A DNA stretch of 64,000 nt from Cellvibrionaceae bacterium (GTDB lineage: Bacteria > Pseudomonadota > Gammaproteobacteria > Pseudomonadales > Cellvibrionaceae), in assembly GCA_021151825.1 (NCBI GenBank), contig JAGKWQ010000003.1, forward strand, positions 1-64,000, read 5' to 3'. A program made the translations under genes and the position numbers. The notes under the pieces were generated by a model, which searched no databases, was not told the DNA's origin, and saw only the letters and a program-made list of their open reading frames with translations. Every line of letters starts with the position of its first letter. The first letter of the stretch is position 1. This document shows, in pieces, positions 33,701-42,629 of the stretch.

Positions 33701-36700
33701 CATTAGCCGGCAGGGATTTGATGACATAACCGACCACACTGCCATCAATATCAGAGCCGGAAAGAGTGACGGTAATCAGTGAGTCCTCATTCCCAGTACC
33801 AGCACCGGGATTGGTTTGTGGAGCATCATTCACCGGGGCAACAACAATATTCACTACAACAATATTACTGTCGGCAGAACCGTCGTTAGCCTTGTAAGAG
33901 AAACTGTCTGAGGTCGTTTCACTGCCATCGTGGATGTACGTGAAAGTCCCATCTGCATTCAATGTTAAAGAACCGTGGGCCGGACCGCTGACCAGAATCG
34001 CGGTCAGTGGATTGCTTTCTGCATCGGTATCATTAGCAAGCAGGTTGTCAGCACCACTGGCCAATACCGACACAGTACCGCCTTCATTAACATGAATAGT
34101 ATCCGCAACAGCCACCGGAGCATCATTCACCGGCGTCACGTTGATCGTTACCGTGACGGTATTGCCATCTACAGTGCCGTCATTAACCTTGTAGGTAAAG
34201 CTGTCTGTAGTAGTTTCACTGCCGTTATGAACATAGGTGAACCTACCATTGGCATTGAGCACCAAAGTACCGTTGGCCGGACCCGTGACAAGAATAGCTG
34301 TTAACGGGTTACCGTCTGCATCGCTATCGTTGGCCAGTACATTCGCACCAGCACCACTCAAAGTGCCACCTTCAGCGACGGTAAACGTATCAGGGACAGC
34401 AACCGGTGCGTGGTTTACAGCAGTGACGGTGACCGTCACAGTCGCAGTATTTGATACGGCACCATCCGCATCACGAACAGTGTAGGTAAAGCTGTCTGTG
34501 CCGGAGAAGCCAGTGTTAGGGGTATAAATAGGATTGCCGGTAACTGTATCAATTACCACGGAACCGTTTGCCCCCTGGGTTACCGAGTCTACAGTCAGGG
34601 CACTGCCTTCTGCATCAGTGTCATTAGTGCGTACTGCGATGGTTACTGAGCCATCTTCGAGCACAGTCGCAGTATCATTGTTGGCGACCGGCGCGTCGTT
34701 TACCGGTGTTATGCCGATGGTGACAGTAACGATATTGCCATTGGCGGTGCCATCGTTGGCCCGGTAGGTAAAGCTATCCGTAGTGGTTTCACTACCGTTG
34801 TGCGTATAACTGAAAGTACCATTGGCATTTAACGTCAAGGTGCCATTAGTTGGGCCGGTTACCAGTATTGCGCTCAACACGTCGCCTTCTGCGTCACTAT
34901 CATTCGCCAAGACACTGGTTGCACCGCTCACCAACACTGTAGCGGTTCCACCCTCCGCAACAACAATATTGTCGGCAATAGAAATCGGAGCATCATTCAC
35001 TGGAGTGACGTTAATAGTCACCGTTACAGTGTTGCCATCAACCGTGCCGTCATTAACTTTGTAGGTAAAACTGTCAGTAGTTGTTTCACTGCCATTATGG
35101 ACATAACTGAAGGTGCCATTTGAATTCAGCGTCAGCGTGCCATTGACAGGACCGAAAACCAATACCGCAGTCAAAGGATCACCGTCAGCATCAGAGTCGT
35201 TCGCCAACACGCTGGTTGCTCCGCCTCTCAGCGAAGAAATAGTTCCGCCCTCAGCAACATCAATAACATCCGCATTTGCCACCGGCGCAATATTGGGCGG
35301 CACGACCGCATTAACGACCACAGTCACCGTGGCAGTATCAGTCCCACCATTGCCATCTTCGATGGTGTAAGTGAAATGATCCGTGCCCACGAAACCGGCA
35401 TTGGGTGTATAAATCGGGTTGCCAGTGACCGAGTCAATTACCACAGAGCCATTGGCCCCCTGGGTCACACCAGTGACTTCCAGGCTATCGCCATCCGGAT
35501 CAATATCATTAGCACGCACAGCAATGGTAACGGCAGTACTCTCGTCGGTGCTGGTCGAGTCAGCAGCAGCCGTCGGTGCATGGTTAACAGCGGTCACACC
35601 AATGGTCACAGTGCTGGTGACAGTACCGCCATTGCCATCGCTGACTGTCACTATGAAACTGTCACTACCGCTGTAGCCGGTGGTGGGTGTGTACGTAAAC
35701 GCGCCGGTAGTGCTATTCAACACCACCGTACCATTGGACGGAGTACCGGTAATACTAAAGGATAATGTATCGCCATCCGGATCAGTGGCGCTGACATTGC
35801 CATTTACGGCGGTATCTTCATTCGTCGTCAGATTGAGATTGCTAGTGATTGGCGCATCATTGACCGCAGCGACACCAATGGAAACCAGACTGGTGGTAGT
35901 GCCTCCATTGCCGTCGCTGATAGTAACCACAAAACTGTCGCTGCCACTGTAACCGGCGTTCGGGGTATAGACGAAAGTTCCTGTGGCTGCATTTAGCACA
36001 ACTGTGCCGTTAGCCGGAGCACCGGATACCAGGAACGATAAGGTATCACCGTCCGCATCACTGGCACTGATGGCACCATTAACAGCGGTATTTTCATTGG
36101 TGTTGAGGTTCAGGTTGCTTGCCACCGGTGCATCATTCACCGGTGTTACACCAACGGTCACCAGGCTGGTGGTCGTACCACCTTTGCCGTCACTGATGGT
36201 GACAACAAAAGAATCGCTGCCGTTGTAATTCGCATTCGGGGTATAGGTGAAACTGCCGGTACCTGCATTCAGGACTACGCTGCCGTTAGCCGGTGAACCT
36301 GTTACGGTAAAGCTGAGCGTATCACCATCAATATCGGTGGCACTGATCAGGCCGGATACAGGGATATCTTCCGGTGTAGTGAGGCTGACATTGCTGGATA
36401 CAGGCGCATCATTGACCGGCGTTACGCCAACATTGATGCGGCTGGTGACTGTGCCGCCATTGCCATCACTAATGGTGACAACAAAGCTATCGCTGCCGTT
36501 GTAATTGGCGTTAGGGGTGTACACAAAACCGCCTGTGGCCGGGTTCAATGTAACCGTGCCATTCGCGGGCTGGCCGGAAACGGTGTAAGCCAGGGTATCG
36601 CCGTCAACATCAGTTGCCACCACTTGGCCATTGAGTGGAGTGTCTTCGGCGGTTGTCAGGTTTTGGTCGTTGCTGATCGGGGCATCATTGACCGGCGTTA

Positions 36701-38006
36701 CACCGATATTGATGGTGCTGGTGGTAGTACCATCGTTGCCATCACTAATAGTGACGACAAAACTGTCACTGCCGTTGTAATTCGCGTTAGGGGTATAAAC
36801 AAATCCGCCGGTCGTCGCATTGATGGTGACGGTGCCATTGGCTGGTTGACCGGAAACGGTATAACCAAGGGTATCGCCATCGACATCAGTCGCGACTACC
36901 TGGCCATTGATTGGCGTGTCTTCGGCAGTCACCAGATTCTGGTCATTACTGGTGGGCGCATCATTAACGGGTGTTACACCGATACGCACCGTGCTGGTGG
37001 TAGTACCGCCGTTACCATCGCTTACAGTAACCACAAAACTGTCGCTACCGTTGTAATTCACATTAGGGGTATAAACGAAACCACCCGTCGCCGGATTCAG
37101 GGTCACAGTACCATTGGCAGGCTGACCGGAAATGGTGTACGTCAGGGTATCGCCTTCGATGTCCTGGGCGATAACTTGCCCGGCTACCGGGGTGTCTTCA
37201 TCGGTAGTGAGATTGACGTCATTGGTAGTCGGTGCATCGTTCACAGCGCCAATGTTCAGGTTGATAGTGGTGGTACTGGAATTACCGCGGCTGTCAGTCA
37301 CGGTCACCACAAAACTATCGCTGCCGTTGTAGTTAGGTGCGGGAGTAAAGGTAAATTGCCCGGTAACCGGGTCAAGTACCACAACACCATTGGTGGCAGG
37401 GGTCGTTAAGGTATAGGTGATGCTATCGCCCTCAATATCCGACGCGATTACCTGGCCGCTAAGGGGTTCGTCTTCTGTCGCCGCCAGGGTTTGGTCAGTT
37501 ACCAATGGTGCACGATTAACGTAAGCCACTGGAGCACCGTCCGTTTGAACAGTTGTATCAGTGCTGGTCGAGGTATTTTGGTAATCAAACGATTGCGGGT
37601 CAGTTTGTTCAATAATGCGCGTCAATTGCACAAAGTCATGGGAACTATCGGAACCGCCACCGCCAGATTCACCGGCAGCCGTTTCTTCCAACTCATCCAA
37701 AAGATCCCCGCCCTGCTCCAGAACAGTCAGGGCTTCTTGCACACTGGCATCATTCAATGCAGCTTCGTCAGTATCAGTTGCAGTGTTATTACTGAAGTCG
37801 CGGCTCATCGCCACTTCCAGTCCACCATTCACCAGAATGGGTTCACCATTGCCGAAGTCCAGTTGCACCTGCGCACCCTGGGCGGTTACGAGAACTTCAT
37901 CCGCATTCAACGTACTGCCCACGGTTAAAGGGCGCAAACTGCCATCCGGTGATTTAGCCCAGGCTTGGCCTTGAAGAAACGCAACTGTAGCAACGGCATT
38001 ACTCAT
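30750..38006 (-). CDS. lapA: LapA-like giant adhesin with retention module and LapG site
   Basis: The start is the ATG at 38006 with GTGGAG before it, giving 2418 residues. The N-terminal retention module (1-~108) holds the protein in the outer-membrane pore; TAAG at 109-112 is the LapG cleavage motif, in the same position as in Pseudomonas LapA. A glycine-rich segment precedes about 18 cadherin/VCBS-like repeats of about 90-100 residues (each ending near 'VTPVNDAP'). A PA14-like module (contains SDDGYQIKVDG) sits near 32330-32905. The C-terminus has a T1SS-143-type repeat, RTX nonapeptides ('GGSGNDTINAGSGSD') at about 31190-31390, and a C-terminal type I secretion signal region. It is exported by the LapBCE genes upstream. 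Confidence 0.95.
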   Translation of the reverse strand: MSNAVATVAFLQGQAWAKSPDGSLRPLTVGSTLNADEVLVTAQGAQVQLDFGNGEPILVNGGLEVAMSRDFSNNTATDTDEAALNDASVQEALTVLEQGGDLLDELEETAAGESGGGGSDSSHDFVQLTRIIEQTDPQSFDYQNTSTSTDTTVQTDGAPVAYVNRAPLVTDQTLAATEDEPLSGQVIASDIEGDSITYTLTTPATNGVVVLDPVTGQFTFTPAPNYNGSDSFVVTVTDSRGNSSTTTINLNIGAVNDAPTTNDVNLTTDEDTPVAGQVIAQDIEGDTLTYTISGQPANGTVTLNPATGGFVYTPNVNYNGSDSFVVTVSDGNGGTTTSTVRIGVTPVNDAPTSNDQNLVTAEDTPINGQVVATDVDGDTLGYTVSGQPANGTVTINATTGGFVYTPNANYNGSDSFVVTISDGNDGTTTSTINIGVTPVNDAPISNDQNLTTAEDTPLNGQVVATDVDGDTLAYTVSGQPANGTVTLNPATGGFVYTPNANYNGSDSFVVTISDGNGGTVTSRINVGVTPVNDAPVSSNVSLTTPEDIPVSGLISATDIDGDTLSFTVTGSPANGSVVLNAGTGSFTYTPNANYNGSDSFVVTISDGKGGTTTSLVTVGVTPVNDAPVASNLNLNTNENTAVNGAISASDADGDTLSFLVSGAPANGTVVLNAATGTFVYTPNAGYSGSDSFVVTISDGNGGTTTSLVSIGVAAVNDAPITSNLNLTTNEDTAVNGNVSATDPDGDTLSFSITGTPSNGTVVLNSTTGAFTYTPTTGYSGSDSFIVTVSDGNGGTVTSTVTIGVTAVNHAPTAAADSTSTDESTAVTIAVRANDIDPDGDSLEVTGVTQGANGSVVIDSVTGNPIYTPNAGFVGTDHFTYTIEDGNGGTDTATVTVVVNAVVPPNIAPVANADVIDVAEGGTISSLRGGATSVLANDSDADGDPLTAVLVFGPVNGTLTLNSNGTFSYVHNGSETTTDSFTYKVNDGTVDGNTVTVTINVTPVNDAPISIADNIVVAEGGTATVLVSGATSVLANDSDAEGDVLSAILVTGPTNGTLTLNANGTFSYTHNGSETTTDSFTYRANDGTANGNIVTVTIGITPVNDAPVANNDTATVLEDGSVTIAVRTNDTDAEGSALTVDSVTQGANGSVVIDTVTGNPIYTPNTGFSGTDSFTYTVRDADGAVSNTATVTVTVTAVNHAPVAVPDTFTVAEGGTLSGAGANVLANDSDADGNPLTAILVTGPANGTLVLNANGRFTYVHNGSETTTDSFTYKVNDGTVDGNTVTVTINVTPVNDAPVAVADTIHVNEGGTVSVLASGADNLLANDTDAESNPLTAILVSGPAHGSLTLNADGTFTYIHDGSETTSDSFSYKANDGSADSNIVVVNIVVAPVNDAPQTNPGAGTGNEDSLITVTLSGSDIDGSVVGYVIKSLPANGVLYSDSLMTTAISVGDLVAGPVYFKPNANWNGSATFDYAARDNLGLEDPTPATATITVNPVADPAILGTGAGSVKEDTPAQTTASGTLTIVDPDAGEQAFQVQTNTPGTYGSFSVNASGSWVYTLDNTKPAVQALKEGETKTETLTVTSIDGTTTSVVITVNGTNDGPVAVADTASVNQNAVLTLTPAQLLGNDTDIDGDTLSIVSVQGAVNGTVSIVGGNVVFTPTSGYHGPASFTYTISDGHSTSTATTSVTVQKLNSPPVANDDSGAGSAVNHGLFSEYYSYRQGTDGPNLDNLSQVLSFIGSHAATATFTTTRLDYNVGNVFNNGLGYGNNLQTFLGSDAASLTNDPASSSDAIIRMRGFVELAPGTYNFKVYSDDGYQIKVDGVVVAEVATNQTPTSTTHTQFTIATGGVHTLEIVYWDQGWNAVFSAEISDNAGATYKPFSTYSSHQAAIMNVVEDIPLSIPASSLLANDTDPDGDTLSILSVQGAVNGTVALVGGNVVFTPASNYNGAASFTYTITDGKGGTATATVNLQVTPVNDAPVAVNDTALMAQNGTLTIPVSTLLANDSDPEGYALTVTSVQEAVNGTVSLSGSHVIFTPTTGFEGVARFTYTVSDQEGLTSKATVNVTVGSASTPSVVVSKSLIAMAHGTGGTSVKFPIITKLVDTDGSESLSIKVSNVPTGVSFNAGTNLGGGVWQFTEADLPNLTLNLPGSYTTNATHLTVQVTSTEINGGATASVSSVVTLKAGYTTVDITTTEHGSYTGSSANEYIQGGSGNNTINGSNGNNIINGGAGDDNLSAGNGSDVINGGSGNDTINAGSGSDRISGGSGNDLLKGGDAGETFVDVFVWSLGDQGAAGTPAVDTIQNFATAAAGTNGAGGDVLDLRDLLQGESVGASNGAGNLANYLHFEVSGSNTIIHISHTGGFGADSHSVGGSYTSTAETQQIVLEGVNLQSTYSGATTDQQIITQLLNNNKLITD
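35590..37229 (-). repeat. Six tandem 91-residue repeats in the LapA-like adhesin
   Basis: Residues about 260-805 form six collinear units of about 273 bp. Units 2-4 share 'GQPANGTVTLNPATGGF' and 'YNGSDSFVVTISDGNGGT' almost without change. The other repeats in the protein are more divergent, so this block looks recently amplified. Copy number is likely to vary between strains. Confidence 0.8.
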
Positions 38007-38192
38007 CGATAGACTCCACAGGATGAACGTGAACAGCATCACATTAAAGGTATGATGTGCAGTCTAGTTTGCGAAGATAAATGCGCCATTGGACTAAAGG
38101 ACAATAAAGAGGTTTTTTTTATTGCCTTAAAAGAATAATGAATAGATTGGGAGGAATTTCAATAAAACAGCTTTAAGCGCCACAACAACTGA

Positions 38193-38798
38193 TCACACGT
38201 TGCCGGCCATGACCAATACCAAATGCAAACGATCACGCACTTTTAACTTGTCAAAGGCAGAACCCAAATGGGCTTTTACTGTGCGCTCGGTGATGTCCAG
38301 TTCGCGCGCTACTTCCTTATTGGTTTTTCCAGCCGCCACTAATTCCGCCACTGCCAGTTCGCGGCTGGTGAGTTGGGATAAATCGACTCGGGTTCCATTA
38401 ACCGGCTTTACCGGTACAACGGGCAAAATGCGCGCGGTGGCCAATACTAATTGCCGCATCAAATCTGCCCCCAACCACATACCACCTGCCGCTACGACTT
38501 GCGCCACTTGCTCCAATACCAGTGGCACCGCCAGATAATGCACATAACCACTCGCGCCCGCTTCCAATGCCTGTCGTGCTTGCTGCGGACTTTCTATCAA
38601 TGTCAGGGCGATTATTTTTTTCCCAGTTTCACTCAGCGTTTGTAGCTGTGAAAAATCATGGTCGTCACGCAACACTATCCACACACAATCGGCTTGTGCG
38701 ATATGGGTTGTATCCTGAGCGATCAGCGCGGATGGAAATGCTTGTTGCCAACGCGGCGATTGGATATCCGCTGGCGCAATAAACAGGTGTTGGGTCAT
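38193..38798 (-). CDS. LuxR/NarL-type regulator with degenerate receiver domain
   Basis: The 201-residue protein has a receiver-like N-terminal fold in which the usual phospho-Asp is not visible (the strand reads CVWIVLRDDHDF), then a C-terminal LuxR helix-turn-helix (SQLTSRELAVAELVAAGKTNKEVARELDITERTVKAHL). Its start overlaps the lapC stop as ATGA, so it is the third gene of a lapB-lapC-regulator operon. It is positioned 187 bp upstream of lapA. Control of the adhesin or of its own operon by a phosphorylation-independent input is a reasonable inference. Confidence 0.88.
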   Translation of the reverse strand: MTQHLFIAPADIQSPRWQQAFPSALIAQDTTHIAQADCVWIVLRDDHDFSQLQTLSETGKKIIALTLIESPQQARQALEAGASGYVHYLAVPLVLEQVAQVVAAGGMWLGADLMRQLVLATARILPVVPVKPVNGTRVDLSQLTSRELAVAELVAAGKTNKEVARELDITERTVKAHLGSAFDKLKVRDRLHLVLVMAGNV

Positions 38799-40243
38799 CG
38801 TTCGGTCATTGCATTTTGTTGCGCACGCAGCACAGGTTTTAACAAATACGCCAATACGGTTTTCTTGCCGGTAAGCACATCTACCTGCGTCATCATACCC
38901 GGCATAATCGGTAGGGTTGGATCAAAACCGGCGCGCTCGGTACGCACGCGGACAATATAAAACGTGCGATCTTTTTCATCGGTAACGGTATCCGGACTGA
39001 TGTGCTCTACTTTGCCGCGCAAACCGCCATACACCACAAAATCATAGGCAGTAAACTTCACGATCGCTTCCTGCCCTGGATGCAAAAACGCAATATCTTT
39101 AGGTGATACTTTTGCTTCTACCAACAAATCATCATCGAGTGGAACCATCTCGATTACTTCATGACCGGGCTGCACCACACCGCCCACTGTATTGGTAAAA
39201 ACGCGTTGCACAGTACCACGAACCGGCGAACGAATTTCCGCATATTTAATTTTATCGGCAAGCCCTGTGCTACTTTCACTCAGCGCTGCAATCTTACTCA
39301 ATACTTCCGATAACTCAGCGCGCCATTTATTGTTCGCCAGCAATTCCGTTTCGCGCAATTTTCCCTGCGACTCTTCAATGGCCAGTATCAATCGCGATTC
39401 CTGTGCACCCGCTTGTTCACGCGCGCCTTTGGCATTCGCCACCTCGCCTTCCAAACGCAAAATTTCCACTTCGGAAATTGCGCCGCTCGCTAACAAAGGC
39501 TTGGTAACATTTAATTCCTGGGTTGCTAATTCCAATGCGCGTTTGGACTGGGTCAATTTTGCACGCACTTCATTTAATTCTTCTGTACGCTGGTCCAATT
39601 GGCTACGAGCAATACTTAATTGCTCATCCAATTCTTTGCGATTGGATTCGTACATACTGCTTTCATGGGCAGCAATATCCGGGGCAACACTGGCCAAATC
39701 CTGCGGCAATTTAAATTCACCGTTGGATGTCAACGCCTGCAAACGCGCAGCACGCGCTTGTAACGATAAATATTCCGCGCGATTTTCGCGAAAGGTGGAA
39801 ATAAAACGCGTGGGGTCAATGCGCAATAATAAATCCCCTTTATTAACCACTTGCCCTTCGCGCACTAATACTTCCTGCACGACACCGCCATCAAATGATT
39901 GAATCACTTGCAATTGCGATGAGGGAATGACTTTGCCTTCGCCGCGCGCCACTTCATCCAACGGAGCAAAGGCAGCCCATAACAATAAAATAAAAATAAT
40001 AAGGGCCATGATGCGCAATAACAAACGCGCTTTAATTGGCTCTTGCTGCAAACGTGCCCAATCCGAATCAGTCACCCAATCTTTGGGTTGCTCGTGCAAA
40101 GGATCAAGCCAACGGGCGTAGGCCTTATCAATTATTTTGCTAGCGGGAAGACCCAATTTATTTAACCAGCGACCAATATTGTCGAACCAGATTTTATCGC
40201 GCGTCGCTTTTTTTGCTTCAGGAGTAACATTGGCCTGGTTCAT
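38795..40243 (-). CDS. lapC: Type I secretion membrane fusion protein LapC (HlyD family)
   Basis: The 482-residue protein has a cytoplasmic N-terminus, one membrane helix (about 75-95, LLLRIMALIIFILLLWAAF), a split lipoyl domain ('FDGGVVQEVLVREGQVV', 'IRSPVRGTVQRV'), a long coiled coil (about 165-330) and a C-terminal HlyD signature (PIMPGMMTQVDVLTGKKTVL). It links the LapB ATPase to the outer-membrane LapE. The start shares one base with the lapB stop (TGATG) and the stop overlaps the LuxR gene. Confidence 0.94.
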   Translation of the reverse strand: MNQANVTPEAKKATRDKIWFDNIGRWLNKLGLPASKIIDKAYARWLDPLHEQPKDWVTDSDWARLQQEPIKARLLLRIMALIIFILLLWAAFAPLDEVARGEGKVIPSSQLQVIQSFDGGVVQEVLVREGQVVNKGDLLLRIDPTRFISTFRENRAEYLSLQARAARLQALTSNGEFKLPQDLASVAPDIAAHESSMYESNRKELDEQLSIARSQLDQRTEELNEVRAKLTQSKRALELATQELNVTKPLLASGAISEVEILRLEGEVANAKGAREQAGAQESRLILAIEESQGKLRETELLANNKWRAELSEVLSKIAALSESSTGLADKIKYAEIRSPVRGTVQRVFTNTVGGVVQPGHEVIEMVPLDDDLLVEAKVSPKDIAFLHPGQEAIVKFTAYDFVVYGGLRGKVEHISPDTVTDEKDRTFYIVRVRTERAGFDPTLPIMPGMMTQVDVLTGKKTVLAYLLKPVLRAQQNAMTER

Positions 40244-42411
40244 CAGGAAGCCCTCCCGATGCGACCTTGACGCAAGGCTTCTACCACTTGGTCCTTCGGA
40301 CCATCCGCCATAATTTTTCCGCCATCAATCACAATAATGCGGTTCACCAACTCCAATAATGATGTGCGATGGGTAATAACCAACAGGGTTTTGTGCTCGG
40401 CAAATTGCAGCAAATTGCGTTTGAATTCTTCTTCACTGGTGTGATCCATGGAACCGGTTGGCTCATCCATTAATAAAATGGGCGGATCATTCAATAACGC
40501 GCGCGCGATGCTCACCGATTGCCGTTGGCCACCGGATAATAATTGCCCATGCTCGCCCACCGGCATGGCCAATCCCATGGGGTGCTGATTCACAAAATCA
40601 GTGAGGCCGCTCAAACGCACTGCATTTAAAATCATGTCATCAGTCGCATGCGTTGCGCCCAAAGCGATATTGTCACGCAGCGAACCAAAAAATAAATTCA
40701 CATCTTGCGCAACGTAACCCATATTGCGGCGCAATTCAGCAGGATCTAATTGGCGAATATCAATACCATCCAGCAACACGGTACCTGAACTCGTTTCATA
40801 TAATCCGGCAATTAATTTTTCCAGTGTGGTTTTTCCGGAACCATTGCGTCCTAAAACAGCAACCCGTTCACCCGGATTAATTTTGAACGAAACATCGCGC
40901 AAGACTTCACGCTCATCGTGCGGATATTTAAAAGCAACTTTTTTAAATTCAATTCCACCCAGTAAACGCGGACGGCTGATCCACTGCTTATCAAGCGGGC
41001 GCTCGATGGGTTTTTCCATAATTTGTTCGAGGGCGGTTAACGCGGTGGCAGCGCTGTGATATTGCATTAATAAACCAGCCGTTTGTCCCACTGGCGCCAT
41101 GATGCGCGACGAAAGCATATACGCAGCAATCAAACCGCCCTGGCTCAAATTACCTTCAATAATTTGATACACGCCGACAATAATAATGACTACCGAGACC
41201 GCTTGTTGGACCCAGGCGGTACTGTTGCCCACAGAGCCGGAAAGCAAGCGCATTTTTACGCCCACACGCGATACCAGCAAGGTTGTTTTTTCCCAAATCG
41301 CTTGCATGCGCCCTTCTGCACCCAGCACTTTCAGAGTTTCCAAACTCGCAAGGCTTTCTACCAATGTGGCATTGCGTTGCGCAGAAGCCTGCATGGAATT
41401 TTCAGACAGCACATGCATTTTGTGCTGCACGGCGGCGGTGTAAAGCATCACCAAAATAACACCTATCACTATAGGAAAAATTAATGGCCATGAAATCATT
41501 AACACCACAACCATAAACAATAATACAAAAGGCAAATCGACCAACGCCAAAATAGTTGCCGATGAAATAAAACTGCGCACTGCTTCAAACGACTGCAAGC
41601 CCGACGCAAAAGAGCCGACCGATGCAGGTCGTTCGGATAATTTCATCCCCAGCACCCGCTCCATAATAGTGGCAGACAAGGTGACATCAATGCGGCTTGC
41701 CGCGAGATCCACAAACCAGGCACGCATCATACGTAGCGCAAAATCAGCACTAATCGCAATCAGCATTCCTATCGATAAAATCCACAGCGTATCTGTCGCA
41801 TGGTTGGGTACTACACGGTCATACACATTCATCACAAACAGCGGTGATACCAGCGCAAAAAAGTTAATTAATAACGCCGTTAACAATACGTCGCGGTACA
41901 AATATTTATGTTGTGTAATAACGCCCCAAAACCAATGTGCATCGCGATTTTGCCGGTTGGCAGTTTTGCCGATATCCGATGCGCGTGCATCGAAACGTTC
42001 TGTAGGGCGCGAATAAATAGCACGGCCTGTATATTGTGCGGTTAATTCTTCCAGCGAAATGACAACACTGGACTCACCCAGTTCAGGGAAAATTATGCGC
42101 GCACTGTTTGCCTCAATCGCCAACAACACACAAGCATTATTGTTATTAAGCAATAGCACTACAGGAAACAACGCCGGGTTCAATTGTTCTAACGAGCGAT
42201 GCGCAATTTTGCTAGTGAGACCTGCACGAATTGCCGCACGCGCAAATAATGAGGGAGTAAGGTCATGAGTCTCCAGCGGCAACCCCGCCAGCAAAACTTC
42301 ACGTGTTGCAGTCAATTGGTGCGCGCGAGCAATAATCAATAAACACTCAAGCAATGGACCGCCCTTCTGTGTCGGGGTGGAATCCAATGCGGGTTGAACA
42401 TCAAGGGTCAT
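40243..42411 (-). CDS. lapB: Type I secretion ABC transporter LapB
   Basis: The 722-residue protein has an N-terminal C39-like domain without the catalytic Cys (about 15-140; such domains bind substrates instead of cutting them), six membrane helices (about 165-440) and an ABC ATPase with Walker A GRNGSGKTT, signature LSGGQRQ and Walker B ILLMDEPTGS. This is the usual LapB-type RTX exporter. The ATG has GGAG before it. First gene of the lapB-lapC-luxR operon; lapE is upstream but separated by a terminator. Confidence 0.95.
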   Translation of the reverse strand: MTLDVQPALDSTPTQKGGPLLECLLIIARAHQLTATREVLLAGLPLETHDLTPSLFARAAIRAGLTSKIAHRSLEQLNPALFPVVLLLNNNNACVLLAIEANSARIIFPELGESSVVISLEELTAQYTGRAIYSRPTERFDARASDIGKTANRQNRDAHWFWGVITQHKYLYRDVLLTALLINFFALVSPLFVMNVYDRVVPNHATDTLWILSIGMLIAISADFALRMMRAWFVDLAASRIDVTLSATIMERVLGMKLSERPASVGSFASGLQSFEAVRSFISSATILALVDLPFVLLFMVVVLMISWPLIFPIVIGVILVMLYTAAVQHKMHVLSENSMQASAQRNATLVESLASLETLKVLGAEGRMQAIWEKTTLLVSRVGVKMRLLSGSVGNSTAWVQQAVSVVIIIVGVYQIIEGNLSQGGLIAAYMLSSRIMAPVGQTAGLLMQYHSAATALTALEQIMEKPIERPLDKQWISRPRLLGGIEFKKVAFKYPHDEREVLRDVSFKINPGERVAVLGRNGSGKTTLEKLIAGLYETSSGTVLLDGIDIRQLDPAELRRNMGYVAQDVNLFFGSLRDNIALGATHATDDMILNAVRLSGLTDFVNQHPMGLAMPVGEHGQLLSGGQRQSVSIARALLNDPPILLMDEPTGSMDHTSEEEFKRNLLQFAEHKTLLVITHRTSLLELVNRIIVIDGGKIMADGPKDQVVEALRQGRIGRAS

Positions 42412-42567
42412 GATTGCTCCGTGTCACTCATGAAAACGCTATAAACCAGAGCCAATTCGCACGTTAGCGTAATAAGGCCCCTGTAATATAGATGGCGATT
42501 TATGTCCTAGCAATTTCCTTGCAGATTTTTGCGCAGGGCTTCTCGTCGAGTACATTGTGCCGGCATA

Positions 42568-42603
42568 AAAAAACGCATCAATTCCAGAGAGTTGATGCGT
42601 TTT
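42568..42603 (-). terminator. Terminator of lapE
   Basis: Stem ACGCATCAA / TTGATGCGT (42573-42581 and 42592-42600), 10-nt loop. On the minus strand a T-run follows. It lies 30 bp past the lapE stop, so lapE is separate from lapBC. The rest of the gap to 42412 shows nothing else. Confidence 0.85.
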
Positions 42604-42629
42604 CAGGAAGCCGCCAGATAATTCCGCGA

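Noticed and set aside
32688..37974. Many plus-strand open frames opposite the LapA-like adhesin, including one of 261 residues
   Set aside because: They are antisense shadows of a repetitive minus-strand gene: low-complexity products repeating with the same period as the repeats, with no family match.
39192..39902. A 236-residue plus-strand frame opposite lapC
   Set aside because: Antisense to a well-recognised HlyD-family protein; composition is typical of a shadow frame.
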